From assembly GCA_029778715.1 (NCBI GenBank), contig JAKOPT010000117.1:1-43371 (forward strand): a stretch of DNA of 43,371 nucleotides. Direction: 5' to 3'. The notes under the pieces were generated by a model that was not told the DNA's origin, did not search any database, and was given only the letters and a program-made list of their open reading frames with translations. The stretch is from Actinomycetes bacterium. Lineage in GTDB: Bacteria > Actinomycetota > Actinomycetes > Actinomycetales > Dermatophilaceae. Both the position numbers and the translations under genes were made by a program. Position 1 is the first letter of the stretch; every line of letters begins with the position of its first letter. Of the stretch, positions 42,884-43,371 are shown piece after piece.

Positions 42884-43371
42884 TCACTGGCCGCGTTGGC
42901 GGCGCTGTGATTCCAAGGCGGCCTTGAGGTTGGCTTCGATCACAGCCATCGTGGGATGGCCCGGGCTGAGGACCTTCCGGCATTCCTTCACCGCCTCTTC
43001 GTAGAGGGGGATGGCCCGGGTGAGGTCTCCCGCGGCGTGGTAGGCGGCGGCGAGGTCGTTGCGGGAGGTCAGGGTGTCCGGGTGGACTGGTCCCAGGACC
43101 CGCTCACGGTCGGCCAAGGTGGCCTCGTATAGGGGGATGGCCCGGGTCAGGTCCCCCGCGGCCCGGTAGGCGCCAGCGAGGTTGTTACGGGAGGTCAGGG
43201 TGTCCGGGTGGTCTGGTCCCAGGACCCGCTCACGGTCGGCCAAGGTGGCCTCGTATAGGGGGATGGCCCGGGTCAGGTCCCCCGCGGCCCGGTAGGCGCC
43301 AGCGAGGTTGTTACGGGAGGTCAGGGTGTCCGGGTGGTCTGGTCCCAGGACCCGCTCACGGTCGGCCAAGG
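42884..43371 (-). CDS. Tetratricopeptide-repeat protein (5' end outside the window)
   Basis: The last 162 residues of a TPR protein on the minus strand; the start lies beyond 43371. Repeats of 42 residues read L-A-D-R-E-R-V-L-G-P-D-H-P-D-T-L-T-S-R-N then N-L-A-G-A-Y-R-A-A-G-D-L-T-R-A, as in kinesin light chain/TPR_12-type proteins. In actinobacteria such arrays often sit at the C terminus of NB-ARC/STAND ATPases, but no upstream domain is visible here. It ends with a diverged repeat and a basic tail (ESQRRQRGQ). Convergent with the Cys-rich gene, 9 bp apart. Confidence 0.85.
   Translation of the reverse strand, partial: LADRERVLGPDHPDTLTSRNNLAGAYRAAGDLTRAIPLYEATLADRERVLGPDHPDTLTSRNNLAGAYRAAGDLTRAIPLYEATLADRERVLGPVHPDTLTSRNDLAAAYHAAGDLTRAIPLYEEAVKECRKVLSPGHPTMAVIEANLKAALESQRRQRGQ
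43121..43371. repeat. Near-identical 126-bp TPR-coding repeats
   Basis: The unit at 43121-43246 and the next (43247 to the edge) look identical at the DNA level over 125 bp, including synonymous positions; the preceding unit (42995-43120) has diverged. This points to recent duplication or gene conversion. Confidence 0.85.

Overview
High-GC DNA (about 70% by eye) from an actinobacterium. The pointers are a 13E12/DUF222 HNH protein, a mycothiol-dependent maleylpyruvate isomerase-family protein, a PPOX-type F420-dependent oxidoreductase, Tat lipoproteins, and many starts whose TANNNT-type -10 box lies 6-7 nt upstream (leaderless transcription). Micrococcales (Intrasporangiaceae/Dermatophilaceae-like) is my best guess; that is inference, since there is no rRNA or housekeeping marker. 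No tRNA, rRNA, CRISPR array, prophage or complete insertion sequence is visible.

Layout. 1-1.1 kb: 3' part of a DUF222/HNH gene. 1.5-3.8 kb: marR and a 14-TM MFS drug exporter. 4.0-9.7 kb: mycothiol-dependent enzyme, divergent CopD-CtaG fusion, nitrilase-family amidase, pgi. 9.8-21.3 kb: a sialic acid/amino sugar block with a GntR regulator, a peptide-type ABC importer (one polypeptide fuses permease and ATPase), N-acetylneuraminate lyase-like protein, ROK kinase, NanE epimerase, NagB deaminase and a convergent short NagA. Together these would import Neu5Ac, split it to ManNAc, phosphorylate and epimerise it to GlcNAc-6-P, then deacetylate and deaminate it to fructose-6-P, which Pgi connects to glycolysis. 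21.4-26.1 kb: nucleotidyltransferase-like protein, VapBC-type toxin-antitoxin, NTF2-like protein, 2,4-dienoyl-CoA reductase and divergent PadR regulator. 26.1-27.3 kb: a non-coding composite tandem-repeat array. 27.3-36.9 kb: F420/PPOX enzyme, patatin-like lipase, DUF1015, DUF1800-DUF1501 pair, two-component system, a secreted four-cysteine protein, a PhnB-like protein. 37.0-42.9 kb: Rsm22-like methyltransferase, a CsoR-family regulator with CstR-type cysteines, SAM methyltransferase, two exported proteins, a CoA-disulfide reductase-rhodanese fusion and a divergent Cys-rich small protein. The window ends inside a TPR gene with near-identical 126-bp repeats.

The strongest unexplained signal runs through the whole window: the octamer GTATGCCG (or its complement CGGCATAC) occurs about 84 times, roughly every 500 bp, on both strands, in every reading frame and in intergenic hairpins, forcing rare codons (TAT, GCA, ATA). 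It resembles an uptake, HIP1-like or recombination signal. Other structures are a 52-bp palindromic element in three copies, two further palindrome types, and the 41-bp/218-bp array. A probable persulfide-responsive regulon is supported by matching 16-bp operators upstream of the CstR-like gene and between the CoADR-rhodanese and small Cys-rich genes.
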